A stretch of 44,144 nt of DNA from Hyphomicrobiales bacterium (GCA_900473795.1 UCMT01000037.1:1-44144), one strand, 5' to 3'. Positions 24,732 to 33,486 are shown, counted from the first letter of the stretch. Numbers and translations: made by a program. Notes: generated from the sequence alone by a model not told the origin.

Positions 24732-25064
24732 ATGATCATTCGCTATGCCCTCTTCGAGGGGGAAATCCATCCGGGCAAGGAAGCCGAATTCCGCACGTAT
24801 GTGAAAGAAAAGCTCGTCCCGCTCTGGACCCGGTTTCCGGGCGCCGAGGAGGTGCGCGTTCTGGACGGCGCCGACCGCGACGAGGGAGCTCCAACGTTCG
24901 CCATGGCACTCGCCATCCGCTATCCCGACATCGAGACCTGCAACAGGGCGCTACAGTCGGATGTGCGCTTCGAGAGCCGCGCTGTCACCGGCGGACTGCT
25001 GGAGATGTTCAAGGGGCGCGTCCATCACCATGTTTTCACGGCGAACGAATATCCGACCGCGTAG
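24732..25064 (+). CDS. Small dimeric alpha/beta-barrel-like protein
   Basis: A 110-residue protein (MIIRYALFEGEIHPGKEAEF ... HHHVFTANEYPTA). The alternation of strand and helix, the opening strand followed by GKEAEFRTYVKEKLVPLW, and the length suggest a ferredoxin-like dimeric alpha/beta barrel, as in Dabb or EthD proteins. I do not recognise a specific family. It lies after the transporter terminator, so it may have its own promoter or depend on read-through. Its place beside the sugar-acid genes suggests a mutarotase- or isomerase-like accessory role, which is only a guess. Confidence 0.65.
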   Translation: MIIRYALFEGEIHPGKEAEFRTYVKEKLVPLWTRFPGAEEVRVLDGADRDEGAPTFAMALAIRYPDIETCNRALQSDVRFESRAVTGGLLEMFKGRVHHHVFTANEYPTA

Positions 25065-25097
25065 GAGGACGCTTGTCGCAATCGGCAGCACCTCGGT

Positions 25098-25793
25098 CTA
25101 TTCCTCGTCGCCTTCTTCCGGCAGTGGCGTTGCGAGATCCGCGGACATCATTCTCTCGCGGCTGAGCAGCCCGGCATCCTCCAGCATCTCAATGTCGGGC
25201 AGATCGCGCAGGGTGTCGAAGCCGAAGGCAGACAGGAATGCCGGCGTCGTCACATAGGTGTAAGGCGCACCGGGCTGTGGACTGCGTGGCCCCGAAGCGA
25301 TCAGCTCGAACGAACGCAGGCTGCCGATCAGGTCGCGGCTGATTTCTTTGCCGAAGATCTTCGAAAGTTCTGCGCGCGTCACCGGCTGGAAATAGCCGAT
25401 CGCCATCAACACCGCGGCCTCATTGGCATTCAGATCGACGGTTGTCCGCGTTGGCGCGCCGGATGCACGGATCACGCCGGCATGAGCGGGTTTGGTGCGA
25501 TGCTGCCAGCCGCCCGCAACCAATACCAGCTCATACGCCCGGTCGCGCAGTTCCTCGCGCAGATCATCGATCAGAAGGTCAATGCTGCAATTGCGGCCAA
25601 CGACGCGAGCCAGCGTTTCGCGGGATACCGGCGTCGCCGAAGCGAAGATGACGGCTTCGACCCGCTGCATCCATTCGCGCCAGCGCAACTCCGGCGGCAG
25701 GTCGGCAAGCTCGGTGTCAAGGAGCACGTTGTCCGAGCGTCTATGCGAGCGTTCCGCTCTTCCGGCTCTGACTGCGTCTGCTTGTCTTGCCAT
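25098..25793 (-). CDS. ScpB-like segregation/condensation protein (orphan paralogue)
   Basis: A 231-residue protein whose core reads RVEAVIFASATPVSRETLARVVG, LANAExxVL-like LNANEAAVLMAIGYFQPVTRAEL, and PYTYVTTPAFLSAFGFDTLRDLP. These are the paired winged-helix signatures of ScpB, the kleisin-binding subunit of SMC condensin. No scpA or smc is adjacent, unlike the housekeeping locus, and the N-terminus carries an extra basic segment. It begins 2 bp after the stop of the DUF1403 gene and is surely co-transcribed with it. A dedicated role in secondary-replicon maintenance is plausible but not shown. Confidence 0.85.
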   Translation of the reverse strand: MARQADAVRAGRAERSHRRSDNVLLDTELADLPPELRWREWMQRVEAVIFASATPVSRETLARVVGRNCSIDLLIDDLREELRDRAYELVLVAGGWQHRTKPAHAGVIRASGAPTRTTVDLNANEAAVLMAIGYFQPVTRAELSKIFGKEISRDLIGSLRSFELIASGPRSPQPGAPYTYVTTPAFLSAFGFDTLRDLPDIEMLEDAGLLSRERMMSADLATPLPEEGDEE

Positions 25794-25795
25794 GA

Positions 25796-26746
25796 TTACA
25801 ATCCGTAGATCCGGAACGTCGATCGCCCGGACAATTCGCGCACAGCGTCGAATTCGATCAGGCGCTCAAACAGTCGGCGGCTGGCCCAGCGCGACAGCTT
25901 TGCGGTCCGCAACGCACCGGAAACGGCGTCTTCGTCGAGCAAAAGCCGGATAGCCTCGCCTGCGCCCTTGGCCCGCAGCTTCGGCGCAACGGCCACGAGC
26001 CGATCCGCACGCCTGGCGAGTTCCGATGCGAGCCGGCATGCCTCGGCCGACGCCTGCGCCAGCGCCAGACACACCGCCCGCTCAAATCCCGGCTCTCCCG
26101 GACGCACACGCCCCCTCCCCGCCTCGAGACGAAACGCGGTTGAAGCGCGGTGCGCCATCAAGAGCGGGATTGGGCGATCCCAGTGCAGTCTTTGCGCCAG
26201 CATCCAGTCGGCCAACCACCAGGCGAGCGCCTCGGCATCCGGTCGAGCAGCCCAAAGTCCCGCGACGACCGCGGCGGCGGCAAAGGGAGCAGTCCGCCCG
26301 GCTTGATTGACGTCATCGATCATGGCCGGAATCGTGGCAAGCTCGTCACTCCAGCGAACAGCGAAGAGATTTGCGAGTTCGCGCAGCGCCTTCGTGTCGA
26401 TTGGCGCCGACCGGGCCGCCAGCCGCTTGTAGGCTGCGAAGATGGAGCCGGCCGGGCCCAAGTCATCGCCGGACCCACGCAAGACCCAGACATCCCGCAA
26501 GGCCGCCTCATCCTCGGATCGGCCGGTAAGCCGCACCGCGGATACGGCACATTTCAGCGCCAGGCGCTGACGCCAGACCCCGGCCCAATCCGGTTGGGCC
26601 CGCACCAGCGTGTCGAGCGTATTCAAGGCCGCCCCTGCCAAGAAGGAGGCGTCCGTTTCGCTGCTTACGGGACCGCGCGCAACCGCCCATGCGGGCACGA
26701 CAGGCATTCGATCCAGCCGGACAATTTGCGAATCGGACTTCGACAT
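25796..26746 (-). CDS. DUF1403-family protein
   Basis: About 316 residues, largely alpha-helical and Ala/Arg-rich. Features include WAVARGP near the N-terminus, FLAGAALNTLDTLVRAQPDWAGVWRQRLALKCAV, EDEAALRDVWVLRGSGDDLGPAG, and RPIPLLMAHRASTAFR. The N-terminal layout and its partner gene match DUF1403 proteins of rhizobia and agrobacteria. A GTG one codon upstream is an alternative start; no clear ribosome-binding site precedes either. It is followed 2 bp later by the ScpB-like gene. Function unknown. Confidence 0.8.
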   Translation of the reverse strand: MSKSDSQIVRLDRMPVVPAWAVARGPVSSETDASFLAGAALNTLDTLVRAQPDWAGVWRQRLALKCAVSAVRLTGRSEDEAALRDVWVLRGSGDDLGPAGSIFAAYKRLAARSAPIDTKALRELANLFAVRWSDELATIPAMIDDVNQAGRTAPFAAAAVVAGLWAARPDAEALAWWLADWMLAQRLHWDRPIPLLMAHRASTAFRLEAGRGRVRPGEPGFERAVCLALAQASAEACRLASELARRADRLVAVAPKLRAKGAGEAIRLLLDEDAVSGALRTAKLSRWASRRLFERLIEFDAVRELSGRSTFRIYGL

Positions 26747-26878
26747 CACAAAAGGCTAGTTCAAGAGATCGCTTTAAGCCATGGAATAGTTTGAAACCGC
26801 ACAGCATGCAGCATCGACACAACAACCGATAATGGCTGCATCTGCGTCGTCAATACGGCAACGCGGCTGTACAGACCG

Positions 26879-28369
26879 CTATCGCTCCTTCGGATTTCTC
26901 TCGGCGCCGTTGGTTGTCGCTCGCAAGCCATGATCGGGGCCGCTGCGTTCATCATGGTTTGTGCTGCCGCGCGTGCGGGCGGATCGGTTCAATCCTCTTC
27001 GTCGTGCAGCTCGCGGACCTGTGTTTGCGACATCGTCGAGCAACCAGCTGCCGCTGCCGAGAAGGAAGAGGAAAAGCACATAGGTCGCGTTCCAGAAGTG
27101 AACGGTCCAGCCGACGAGAAAATACCCCATCATCATGATGAGGTAGGCTGTCCTGTAACGCAGGCGCCGCTCGTCCGTTTCTTTTGTGAACGCGACGACC
27201 GCAACCATGGTCAGGAAGCTACCCATCATGAATATTCCGGCCGGAATCCCAAAGAGGATCGCATGATACAACCAGTACATATCAATGCTTGGCGGCATCC
27301 ACTCGGGCCGGTCCCACCGACCGAACCCCACTCCAAAGAACGGATGATTCAACACGGATTCGGATCCAAATCGCCATATAAGGACGCGATAATAGGCCGA
27401 TGCCGGCTCGAAGGAAAAATGGGTCAGGAGAAACTCGAAGACAGACTGGTTGGATGCAAGGGCAATAAACCCGTACATCGACAGCGAAAGGATCCACAGA
27501 TATTGCCAGCGCTTGGCATCCTTGGCGAGCAACCAGTTCCAGAATACGAGTGACACCTGAGCGATAATCGCCGTCAGCGGCCCGGACGACAGCGACAGGC
27601 CAGCCGTGAGCAATACGGTCAGGGTGGCAAACCACCGCTTTGTCGCCGACGTTTCTCCCCCGAGCACGAGATGGACGAGCGCAAAGATTGCGCCGCAAGA
27701 CACGCCGAAGAGGATCGGATGCTCGAAAACACCCTGTACGCGCCGCAACCCCCATCGGGGTTCCTTGATCGCTTCAACGTGGACAGGGAAAAACTTTGAG
27801 AAGAACGCCAGCGAGACATTCGAGTTTGTGACGGTTTCCACCAACGCGAAAGGTAGCATGATCGCAACGAGCACGAACAACAGTCGCGTCATGGCGTAAA
27901 ACTGATCGGGACCGCGGATGAAACATCGCCCGAAAAAATATGCCCCCGCAGTCTCTACGACTATTATGCCGCCCGATTGCAGAGCGACCTGTGCATCGTG
28001 CGCGGCAAAGAGGCTGATCGGACACCACAAGCAGTACAGAAGGATCAGCACATCCGGTGCCCGGGCTCTGCCCACCTTTCCGGCAAGCCACAGGTACATG
28101 CAAGGCAGGAACCCGGCCAGCAAGACCACGCGATAAGGAAGGAGGAGCACCGGTCCTATTGTCCACAGCCATGGAATGAACACGCAAATCAGCAAGGCGA
28201 CAACAAGCCATGGAAGCGCTTTTCGAGGCATTGTCACGGCCGCAGCGGTTGTGCGGGATGTCGAACTGGAACGACGAGGTGCCACAGCCAGCACGGGTGT
28301 GCGAGGTGACGTGACATGCGATCTCGCCGCAGCTCTCATGACCTCTCGCACTCCAACCTGTTTGAACAT
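26879..28369 (-). CDS. O-antigen ligase / Wzy-like polysaccharide polymerase membrane protein
   Basis: Up to 496 residues. A basic Ser/Arg-rich N-terminal tail of about 50 residues is followed by roughly ten to twelve membrane helices from ALPWLVVALLICVFIPWLW. The segment YYRVLIWRFGSESVLNHPFFGVGFGRW resembles the Wzy_C/O-antigen-ligase loop, where arginine and a downstream hydrophilic stretch contact the glycan. A hydrophilic C-terminal tail follows. Alternative starts at 28339 (GAGAGG nearby) and 28231 would shorten the tail. It would polymerise or transfer surface polysaccharide at the periplasmic face. It is not contiguous with the glycosyltransferase operon 11 kb away but may serve the same envelope pathway. 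Confidence 0.75.
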   Translation of the reverse strand: MFKQVGVREVMRAAARSHVTSPRTPVLAVAPRRSSSTSRTTAAAVTMPRKALPWLVVALLICVFIPWLWTIGPVLLLPYRVVLLAGFLPCMYLWLAGKVGRARAPDVLILLYCLWCPISLFAAHDAQVALQSGGIIVVETAGAYFFGRCFIRGPDQFYAMTRLLFVLVAIMLPFALVETVTNSNVSLAFFSKFFPVHVEAIKEPRWGLRRVQGVFEHPILFGVSCGAIFALVHLVLGGETSATKRWFATLTVLLTAGLSLSSGPLTAIIAQVSLVFWNWLLAKDAKRWQYLWILSLSMYGFIALASNQSVFEFLLTHFSFEPASAYYRVLIWRFGSESVLNHPFFGVGFGRWDRPEWMPPSIDMYWLYHAILFGIPAGIFMMGSFLTMVAVVAFTKETDERRLRYRTAYLIMMMGYFLVGWTVHFWNATYVLFLFLLGSGSWLLDDVANTGPRAARRRGLNRSARTRGSTNHDERSGPDHGLRATTNGAERNPKER

Positions 28370-28669
28370 CGCACAGTGCCATACTTCCCCGAATGGCGCG
28401 GATCACTTCAGCAGCCTGGGTTTGCACCGTCCATATGTTCGAATTGCTCAGCCCCTAGCGCATTGGATCGATGGGGGCAGCGTTGTGGGCAAGGACTAAG
28501 CCGAATGATGTATGGTTTACTGCTTCGAGGCCGGGTAGTGGTACCCCTTTCTTCTGGGGTTTGCAGCGTCCGGACAATTACTACCCTTCGACCCTCCCAA
28601 ACTCGACGCCGGTTCGCGAACTCCAGATGGTTGCTCCGGCACCCCAATGGCTGCGGGGTGAGACTGCCG
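28370..28669. other. Intergenic region between the Wzy-like gene and the ABC operon end
   Basis: 300 bp without a supported gene. It holds nested inverted repeats: GGGTAGT (28533-28539) with ACTACCC (28580-28586), enclosing ACCCC (28543-28547) with GGGGT (28556-28560). They may act as a processing or termination structure for the minus-strand operon upstream of it; no T-run is evident. Confidence 0.35.
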
Positions 28670-29674
28670 TCAGGGAGCCGCCTCCCGTGTTAGAAAATGG
28701 AGATTTCCGCCCAGTTCAGAAACAACGAAACGGCGCTCGTCCCAGACGAGAACGGACACCGGTCGCGTCAGTCCGTCGAGAATGACTGTTCGACGGCCCG
28801 TCATTTTGTCCAGCCGGAGCAACCGGCCGCTGCCCTTGCGGAAGCCGTCCTGCTGATCGAAGGTACCATGTTCGAGGACAAGCATGTCCCCGTCACCGTC
28901 GACGGCGATACTCACCGGCGCATTCATGCCTTCGACGTCAGGCCTGGGCATCGCCACCCCACCGGTCTTGGGGATCGAAACGATCTTTCCCGTGCCGGCA
29001 AGGAATGGAAAGCCGCCGAACAACGCTATAAGAAGGCGCCCCTCGCGAAGCCCGATACCGGTCGGCACCGCATCGACTTCATAATTCTCCCCTTCGGCAA
29101 ATTCGGTCGGCGACAGGTTGCGCAGCGCGCCTGCCTCTCCCATGCGGCGGAATGTGAGGATCGTGTCTTTCCGGCCGTCCGCCTGGAGGCGTTCGACGCT
29201 GTTTCGCGCCGAGTCGATCACGTAATAGATTCCGTCGGCGACGATGAAGTCGAACGGATTCCAGAAATCACGGCTGATGACACGAACCTTGCCGGCCCGG
29301 TCGAGCGCAAGCAGGGCATGGTCGAGCGCGCCCTCGTCGGAATCGACCGGCGTCCATCCCTGGGCGACGACAAGAACATCGCCAGCGCGGGCGACGCGGT
29401 AGGGACCGGTCGGGTCACCGATCACGTCCCGGCCATGAGGGAAGATCGGACCAAACGCGACAAGCCTGCCGTCCGCGCCCCGCCGGTAAAGGCGGCCGCT
29501 GGCGAGATCGCTAACGAGCAGATCCTCGCCATCTCGCGACAGCCCGGAAAAAGCAGCCCCCGGCATGCTGAACGTCTCAAGCCTGTAGCCGGGGGCAACC
29601 GTCGGCTCGGCGCCGGCGCCTGTCGCCAAAAACAGAAAACCGGCGGCAACCGTCAGGGCGCAGAGCGAACGCAT
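28670..29674 (-). CDS. Exported ScyD/ScyE-like beta-propeller protein
   Basis: A 334-residue precursor starting MRSLCALTVAAGFLFLATGA, a Sec signal peptide with cleavage likely after GAGA. The body shows repeating beta-propeller strands (GYRLETFSMPGAAFSGLSRDG, DLLVSDLASGRLYRR, NPFDFIVADGIYYVIDSARNSVERL, APVSIAVDGDGDMLVLEHG). The layout fits the ScyD/ScyE family of periplasmic six-bladed propellers. The ATG at 29674 follows GGAGG and lies inside the 3' end of the SUMF1-fold gene, so the two are coupled. It is the last gene of the six-gene ABC operon. A role in carbohydrate handling or complex assembly in the periplasm is inferred from position only. Confidence 0.75.
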   Translation of the reverse strand: MRSLCALTVAAGFLFLATGAGAEPTVAPGYRLETFSMPGAAFSGLSRDGEDLLVSDLASGRLYRRGADGRLVAFGPIFPHGRDVIGDPTGPYRVARAGDVLVVAQGWTPVDSDEGALDHALLALDRAGKVRVISRDFWNPFDFIVADGIYYVIDSARNSVERLQADGRKDTILTFRRMGEAGALRNLSPTEFAEGENYEVDAVPTGIGLREGRLLIALFGGFPFLAGTGKIVSIPKTGGVAMPRPDVEGMNAPVSIAVDGDGDMLVLEHGTFDQQDGFRKGSGRLLRLDKMTGRRTVILDGLTRPVSVLVWDERRFVVSELGGNLHFLTREAAP

Positions 29675-30423
29675 CGGAAGCCTCCATTGGCTGAGAAACG
29701 GAATTCCGGATCGTAAGCAAGCCGATAGGTCGTCGTGAGGTGTTTTCGATCGCTGTTCCATGATCCGCCGCGAAGCACGCGGAATGCTACGGCGCTTTCC
29801 GCCGCGTTTCCGCTTTCATACGGCGCGTAGGGATCGCGGGTCCACTCCCAGACATTGCCGACAAGATTGAGAACGCCCTCGCCGGTTGCGCCCCTTATGA
29901 AGGACTCCGTCGGCGCCGTCATCGGATAGCCGTCGCGCGCGTCGCCGGAGCAGCAGGCGTCGGCGCCGGAATTTGTGCGCGTCTCGTCCGGCGGGGCCTC
30001 GCCCCATGGAAACGCGGCGCCCTTTGTTCCTCGCGCCGCCCGCTCGTATTGCTGCTCCGACGGCAGGACCAACCCGTAGTGACGACAAAAGGCGTCCGCG
30101 TCCCCCCAACTCACCCCGACGACCGGCCGGTCGTCCAGTCCGAGGAGCGGGTGATTGGCGTAGATGGCAGGACGGTGACCGGTCGCCTGAACGAAGCGCC
30201 CATATTGCCGGTTGGTGACCTCGGTGCGGTTGATTGCAAACGGACGCCCCTTCAGAACGCGGAGCGGCCGTTCGTTTTCTGGACCGTCGTCGCTGCCGAA
30301 AACAAACGCCCCGCCAGGAATTTCGATCAGCGGATTACCAACCATCGGGCTCGTTTCAGCGGCAGCGGCTTGAAATGCCACGGTCATCACCAGTGCCGCT
30401 GCCCAGGTGTCAGAAATCAACAC
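29653..30423 (-). CDS. Exported SUMF1/FGE-fold protein lacking the catalytic cysteines
   Basis: About 256 residues starting at GTG 30423 (or TTG 30420), giving a signal peptide through TWAAALVMTVAFQAAAAETS. The formylglycine-generating-enzyme fold is clear: EIPGGAFVFGSDDGPENE, INRTEVTNRQYGRFV, PVVGVSWGDADAFCRHYGL, NLVGNVWEWTRDPYAPY, FRVLRGGSWNSDRKHL and the closing FSANGGFRCV. In true FGE two active-site cysteines follow the RGGSW region; here that stretch is SDRKHLTTTYRLAYD without cysteine. It is therefore unlikely to activate sulfatases and more likely binds a ligand. It begins within the last codons of the ABC ATPase gene (14-bp overlap) and overlaps the propeller gene. Confidence 0.82.
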   Translation of the reverse strand: MLISDTWAAALVMTVAFQAAAAETSPMVGNPLIEIPGGAFVFGSDDGPENERPLRVLKGRPFAINRTEVTNRQYGRFVQATGHRPAIYANHPLLGLDDRPVVGVSWGDADAFCRHYGLVLPSEQQYERAARGTKGAAFPWGEAPPDETRTNSGADACCSGDARDGYPMTAPTESFIRGATGEGVLNLVGNVWEWTRDPYAPYESGNAAESAVAFRVLRGGSWNSDRKHLTTTYRLAYDPEFRFSANGGFRCVRSAP

Positions 30424-31471
30424 GATCTTGTGTCTCTCCGTTGTACAGAAACACGCGATCCGTCGCGACCTTGACGCCGATCTTCTCGTCGATCTGACCG
30501 GTGAAATTCTTGTCGGCACGCAAGGTCATCAGTTGACCACCCAACCGCAGACTGACGAGCGTGTTTTCGCCGGTGAGCTCCACCGAGTAGATCGGCGCAA
30601 CCAGATTGACGTCGTCATCCTCGACTGGGGCCGCGTGGACGTCCTCCGGACGCACACCTAGCACGGCGCGGGAAATGTTGGCCCGGGCGAAGCCGCCGAC
30701 CCGAAAGCCGGCGCTGGCGAAGATACCCTCCTTGACCTCGCCGGGAATGAGGTTCATCGGCGGCGAGCCAATGAAACCGGCCACGAAAAGCGTGCGCGGA
30801 TCGTTGTAGATTTCTCGTGGCGTTCCGAGCTGCTCGATCACACCCTTGTTCATCACAGCCACGCGGTGGGCGAGCGTCATCGCCTCTATCTGATCGTGGG
30901 TGACATAGATTGTCGTGACTTGCAGCTCATGCTGAAGATGCTTCAGTTCCGCCCGCATCTGAGTGCGAAGCTTGGCGTCGAGGTTGGACAGAGGCTCATC
31001 CATCAGAAAGACGCGCGGCGTGCGAACGATCGCGCGGGCGAGTGCGACCCGCTGGCGCTGGCCGCCAGAGAGTTCTTTCGGCAGACGCGACAACATCGTG
31101 TCGAGTTCGACCCGCCGCGCGACCTCGGCTATTTGTCGCTTGCGTTCGGCAGGCTGCACTTTGCGGATTTTCAGCGGGTAGCCGATATTGTCCTCGACGG
31201 TAAGGTGCGGATAGAGCGCGTAGGACTGGAAAACCATTGCAACGTCGCGATACTTTGGCAGGACGCCGTTGATGCGATCCGCGTCGATGTAGATATCGCC
31301 CGAGGTGGCTTCCTCGAGACCCGCGACCATGCGCATGGTGGTCGTCTTGCCGCAGCCTGAGGGGCCGAGCAGAACGAGGAACTCCTTGTCTCTGATCTCG
31401 AGGTTGAAATTGTTCACCGCGACGAATTCACCGAACTTCTTGCAGACGTTTTTGAAGGTGACGGACGCCAT
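30410..31471 (-). CDS. Carbohydrate ABC transporter ATP-binding protein (MalK/UgpC type)
   Basis: A 353-residue ATPase: Walker A LLGPSGCGKTTTMR, Q-loop FQSYALYPHLTV, signature LSGGQRQRVALARAI, Walker B VFLMDEPLSNLDAKLR and the switch His in YVTHDQIEAMT. The C-terminal OB-fold regulatory domain (about residues 240-353, VLGVRPEDVHAAP, YSVELTGENTLVSLRL) marks the MalK/UgpC subfamily. The frame is open further upstream, but MASVTFKNVCKKFG at 31471 is the family start. It lies 5 bp after the MalG-like gene. Confidence 0.95.
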   Translation of the reverse strand: MASVTFKNVCKKFGEFVAVNNFNLEIRDKEFLVLLGPSGCGKTTTMRMVAGLEEATSGDIYIDADRINGVLPKYRDVAMVFQSYALYPHLTVEDNIGYPLKIRKVQPAERKRQIAEVARRVELDTMLSRLPKELSGGQRQRVALARAIVRTPRVFLMDEPLSNLDAKLRTQMRAELKHLQHELQVTTIYVTHDQIEAMTLAHRVAVMNKGVIEQLGTPREIYNDPRTLFVAGFIGSPPMNLIPGEVKEGIFASAGFRVGGFARANISRAVLGVRPEDVHAAPVEDDDVNLVAPIYSVELTGENTLVSLRLGGQLMTLRADKNFTGQIDEKIGVKVATDRVFLYNGETQDRVDF

Positions 31472-31476
31472 AGGCT

Positions 31477-32346
31477 TCAACCCTTGATGGCGCCCAGGGA
31501 CAATCCCCGGACGAGATGCTTCTGGACCATGAAGGCGAAGACGACGATCGGCACGCAGGCCATGAACCCGGCCGCGCTGATTTCGCCCCAATAGGTCTTG
31601 TACTGCGTCACCCGCCCGGCGATGCCGATCGGCAGCGTCTGCGATTGCTCCGTCAACGTGATGATGAGGGACAGCAGAAACTCGTTCCACGAGATGATCA
31701 AACAGAAGATGGCGGTGGCAGCAAGACCGGGTCGGGCAAGCGGCAGGGCCACGTGCAGGAATGCGCCCCAGCGCGTGTCGCCGTCGACCATCGCCGCCTC
31801 CTCCAGCTCGACCGGAAGGTCCTGGAAATAGCTCTTCATCATCCAGGTCGCAAACGGCAGGTTGAAAGCGGTGTAGGCGACGATGAGCGCAGATTTCGTG
31901 TTGAGCATGTCGAAGTAGTTGAAGAACAGGTAGAGCGGAATGATGCTGACGATCGGCGGCATCATGCGCGTCGACAGGATCCAGAAGGAAATCTGCTTGC
32001 GCCATTGCCAGGGATAGCTGAACCGCGCCAGGGCATAACCGGCCATCGTGCCGAAGACGAGGGACACGATGGTCGTTCCCATCGCAACGAGGAAGCTGTT
32101 CAGCGCGTAGCGCAGGAACGGACGTTGAATGAAGGCTTCGTCATAGTGCTTCAGCGTCGGGTGCCAGGGCAGCCACTCCGGCGGCACGGCGAAAATGTCG
32201 ATATCAAACTTGAACGAGTTCGCCGCGATCCAATAGATCGGGAAAAGCGTGAGGACCAGCGCGACAAAGATCATCAGGTAGGCCGACAGGCGGATGAAGA
32301 CCTCCCTGGTGCGGCTGCGCGCGCGTATGGTTATCGCCGTCGCCAT
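31477..32346 (-). CDS. Carbohydrate ABC transporter permease (MalG type)
   Basis: A 289-residue permease with about six helices, starting MATAITIRARSRTREVFIRL. The CUT1 EAA coupling loop is visible as VELEEAAMVDGDTRWGAFLHVALPLARPG. Other helices include IFVALVLTLFPIYWIAANSFK and FCLIISWNEFLLSLIITL. The C-terminal VQKHLVRGLSLGAIKG is the classical MalG-family ending. The start at 32346 is 2 bp after the upstream permease stop; the frame continues into that gene but is not used. Confidence 0.94.
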   Translation of the reverse strand: MATAITIRARSRTREVFIRLSAYLMIFVALVLTLFPIYWIAANSFKFDIDIFAVPPEWLPWHPTLKHYDEAFIQRPFLRYALNSFLVAMGTTIVSLVFGTMAGYALARFSYPWQWRKQISFWILSTRMMPPIVSIIPLYLFFNYFDMLNTKSALIVAYTAFNLPFATWMMKSYFQDLPVELEEAAMVDGDTRWGAFLHVALPLARPGLAATAIFCLIISWNEFLLSLIITLTEQSQTLPIGIAGRVTQYKTYWGEISAAGFMACVPIVVFAFMVQKHLVRGLSLGAIKG

Positions 32347-32348
32347 GG

Positions 32349-33272
32349 TCACTCCGCCAGCCGCATGCGTTTCATGAACCACGTGCTCAGAACGATCGTC
32401 ACGAACAGCACGAACAGCGATATCGCCGCTGCATAGCCGACATCGGCGAAGCGGTAGGCGACCTGATAGATATAGAGGCTCAGCACCTTGGTCCGGTCGG
32501 CCGGCCCGCCGCCCGTCAGGATGAACACCAGATCGAAGAGACGCAAAGCATCCATGACGCGCAAAAGCAGGGCAATGGCAATGACAGGCTTGAGGAACGG
32601 TACCGTCAGGTCCCAGAACTGCCGCCAGGACGAGGCGCCATCGAGTTCGGCTGCCTCGTATGGCTCGACCGGCAGGCTGGCCAGTCCCGCCAGCATCAGC
32701 AGGAAAATGAACGGCGTCCATTGCCAGACATCGGCGACAATGATCGAGAACATCGCCAGATCCACATCGCCCGCCCATGCCTGCAACGGAAGACCGAGAC
32801 GGTACATGATTTCGTTGAGGACACCGAATTGCGGTTCGTAGATGATCTTCCATGTGATCGCGACGGCAATCGGCGGCAGCATCATGGGGATCATCAGCAC
32901 CGTCTTCAGAAAGGTCATCCGGCGGATATACTTGTCGAGCAGCAGCGCCAGGCCGAGACCGAGAAGGAACTCGGCCGTCACCGCCGAGACGGTGAACACG
33001 GCGGTGTTCAGCAACGCGACATGGAATTGCTGGTCAGACAGAAGCCGCACGAAATTGCCGGGACCGACGAAATCCCATGGCACATCGGGATTCGGGCTGA
33101 TTTTGTGAACCGCCGCATAGAACATGTAGATGCTGGGGAAAATCGTCAGTCCCAGCAGGATGAGGACCGTCGGCGCAAGCATGAGGACGCGCAAATGCCG
33201 CTCTGCCCAGCGTTCAAGACCGCCGCCCGGTCGACGCGGCGCGGTCGATATGCCGCTTGCGGACCCCACCAT
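32349..33272 (-). CDS. Carbohydrate ABC transporter permease (MalF type)
   Basis: A 307-residue permease. A proline/arginine-rich cytoplasmic N-terminus precedes VLMLAPTVLILLGLTIFPSIYMFYAAVHKI. The EAA loop is VEPYEAAELDGASSWRQFWDLTVPFLKPV. The closing helix AAISLFVLFVTIVLSTWFMKRM matches sugar permeases (CUT1). It pairs with the MalG-like protein to form the membrane channel. A 214-bp gap with a strong hairpin separates it from the binding-protein gene. Confidence 0.94.
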   Translation of the reverse strand: MVGSASGISTAPRRPGGGLERWAERHLRVLMLAPTVLILLGLTIFPSIYMFYAAVHKISPNPDVPWDFVGPGNFVRLLSDQQFHVALLNTAVFTVSAVTAEFLLGLGLALLLDKYIRRMTFLKTVLMIPMMLPPIAVAITWKIIYEPQFGVLNEIMYRLGLPLQAWAGDVDLAMFSIIVADVWQWTPFIFLLMLAGLASLPVEPYEAAELDGASSWRQFWDLTVPFLKPVIAIALLLRVMDALRLFDLVFILTGGGPADRTKVLSLYIYQVAYRFADVGYAAAISLFVLFVTIVLSTWFMKRMRLAE

Positions 33273-33332
33273 TCGTCTCTCCCCAAACCCCTTCCGATGC
33301 GCCTGAAAACCTTAGCTCCGCGTGGCTGCTGT

Positions 33333-33385
33333 CTGGAGCGGGATGGCGAGAGCCGTGCGCGGCTTCGGGCGATATCCCGCTTCAG
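33333..33385 (-). repeat. Intercistronic hairpin between binding-protein and permease genes
   Basis: Arms 33333-33344 and 33374-33385 pair over 12 positions with one mismatch (core AGCGGGAT / ATCCCGCT). A smaller stem AGCCG / CGGCT (33351-33364) sits inside. There is no T-run. Such structures after a binding-protein gene commonly protect the upstream mRNA and lower downstream expression; that role is inferred. Confidence 0.55.
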
Positions 33386-33486
33386 TCGTTTCTTGGAGCA
33401 CCGCGCGTCTTGGTGGACGCAAAGGTCGCTCTCTTTGATGCCAGGGCATCGCGTCCGCGTTCAAACCCGGTTGAAAGCGGAACGCT

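Noticed and set aside
29653..30423. Active formylglycine-generating enzyme / sulfatase activator
   Set aside because: The two catalytic cysteines expected after the RGGSW region are missing and no sulfatase gene is nearby.
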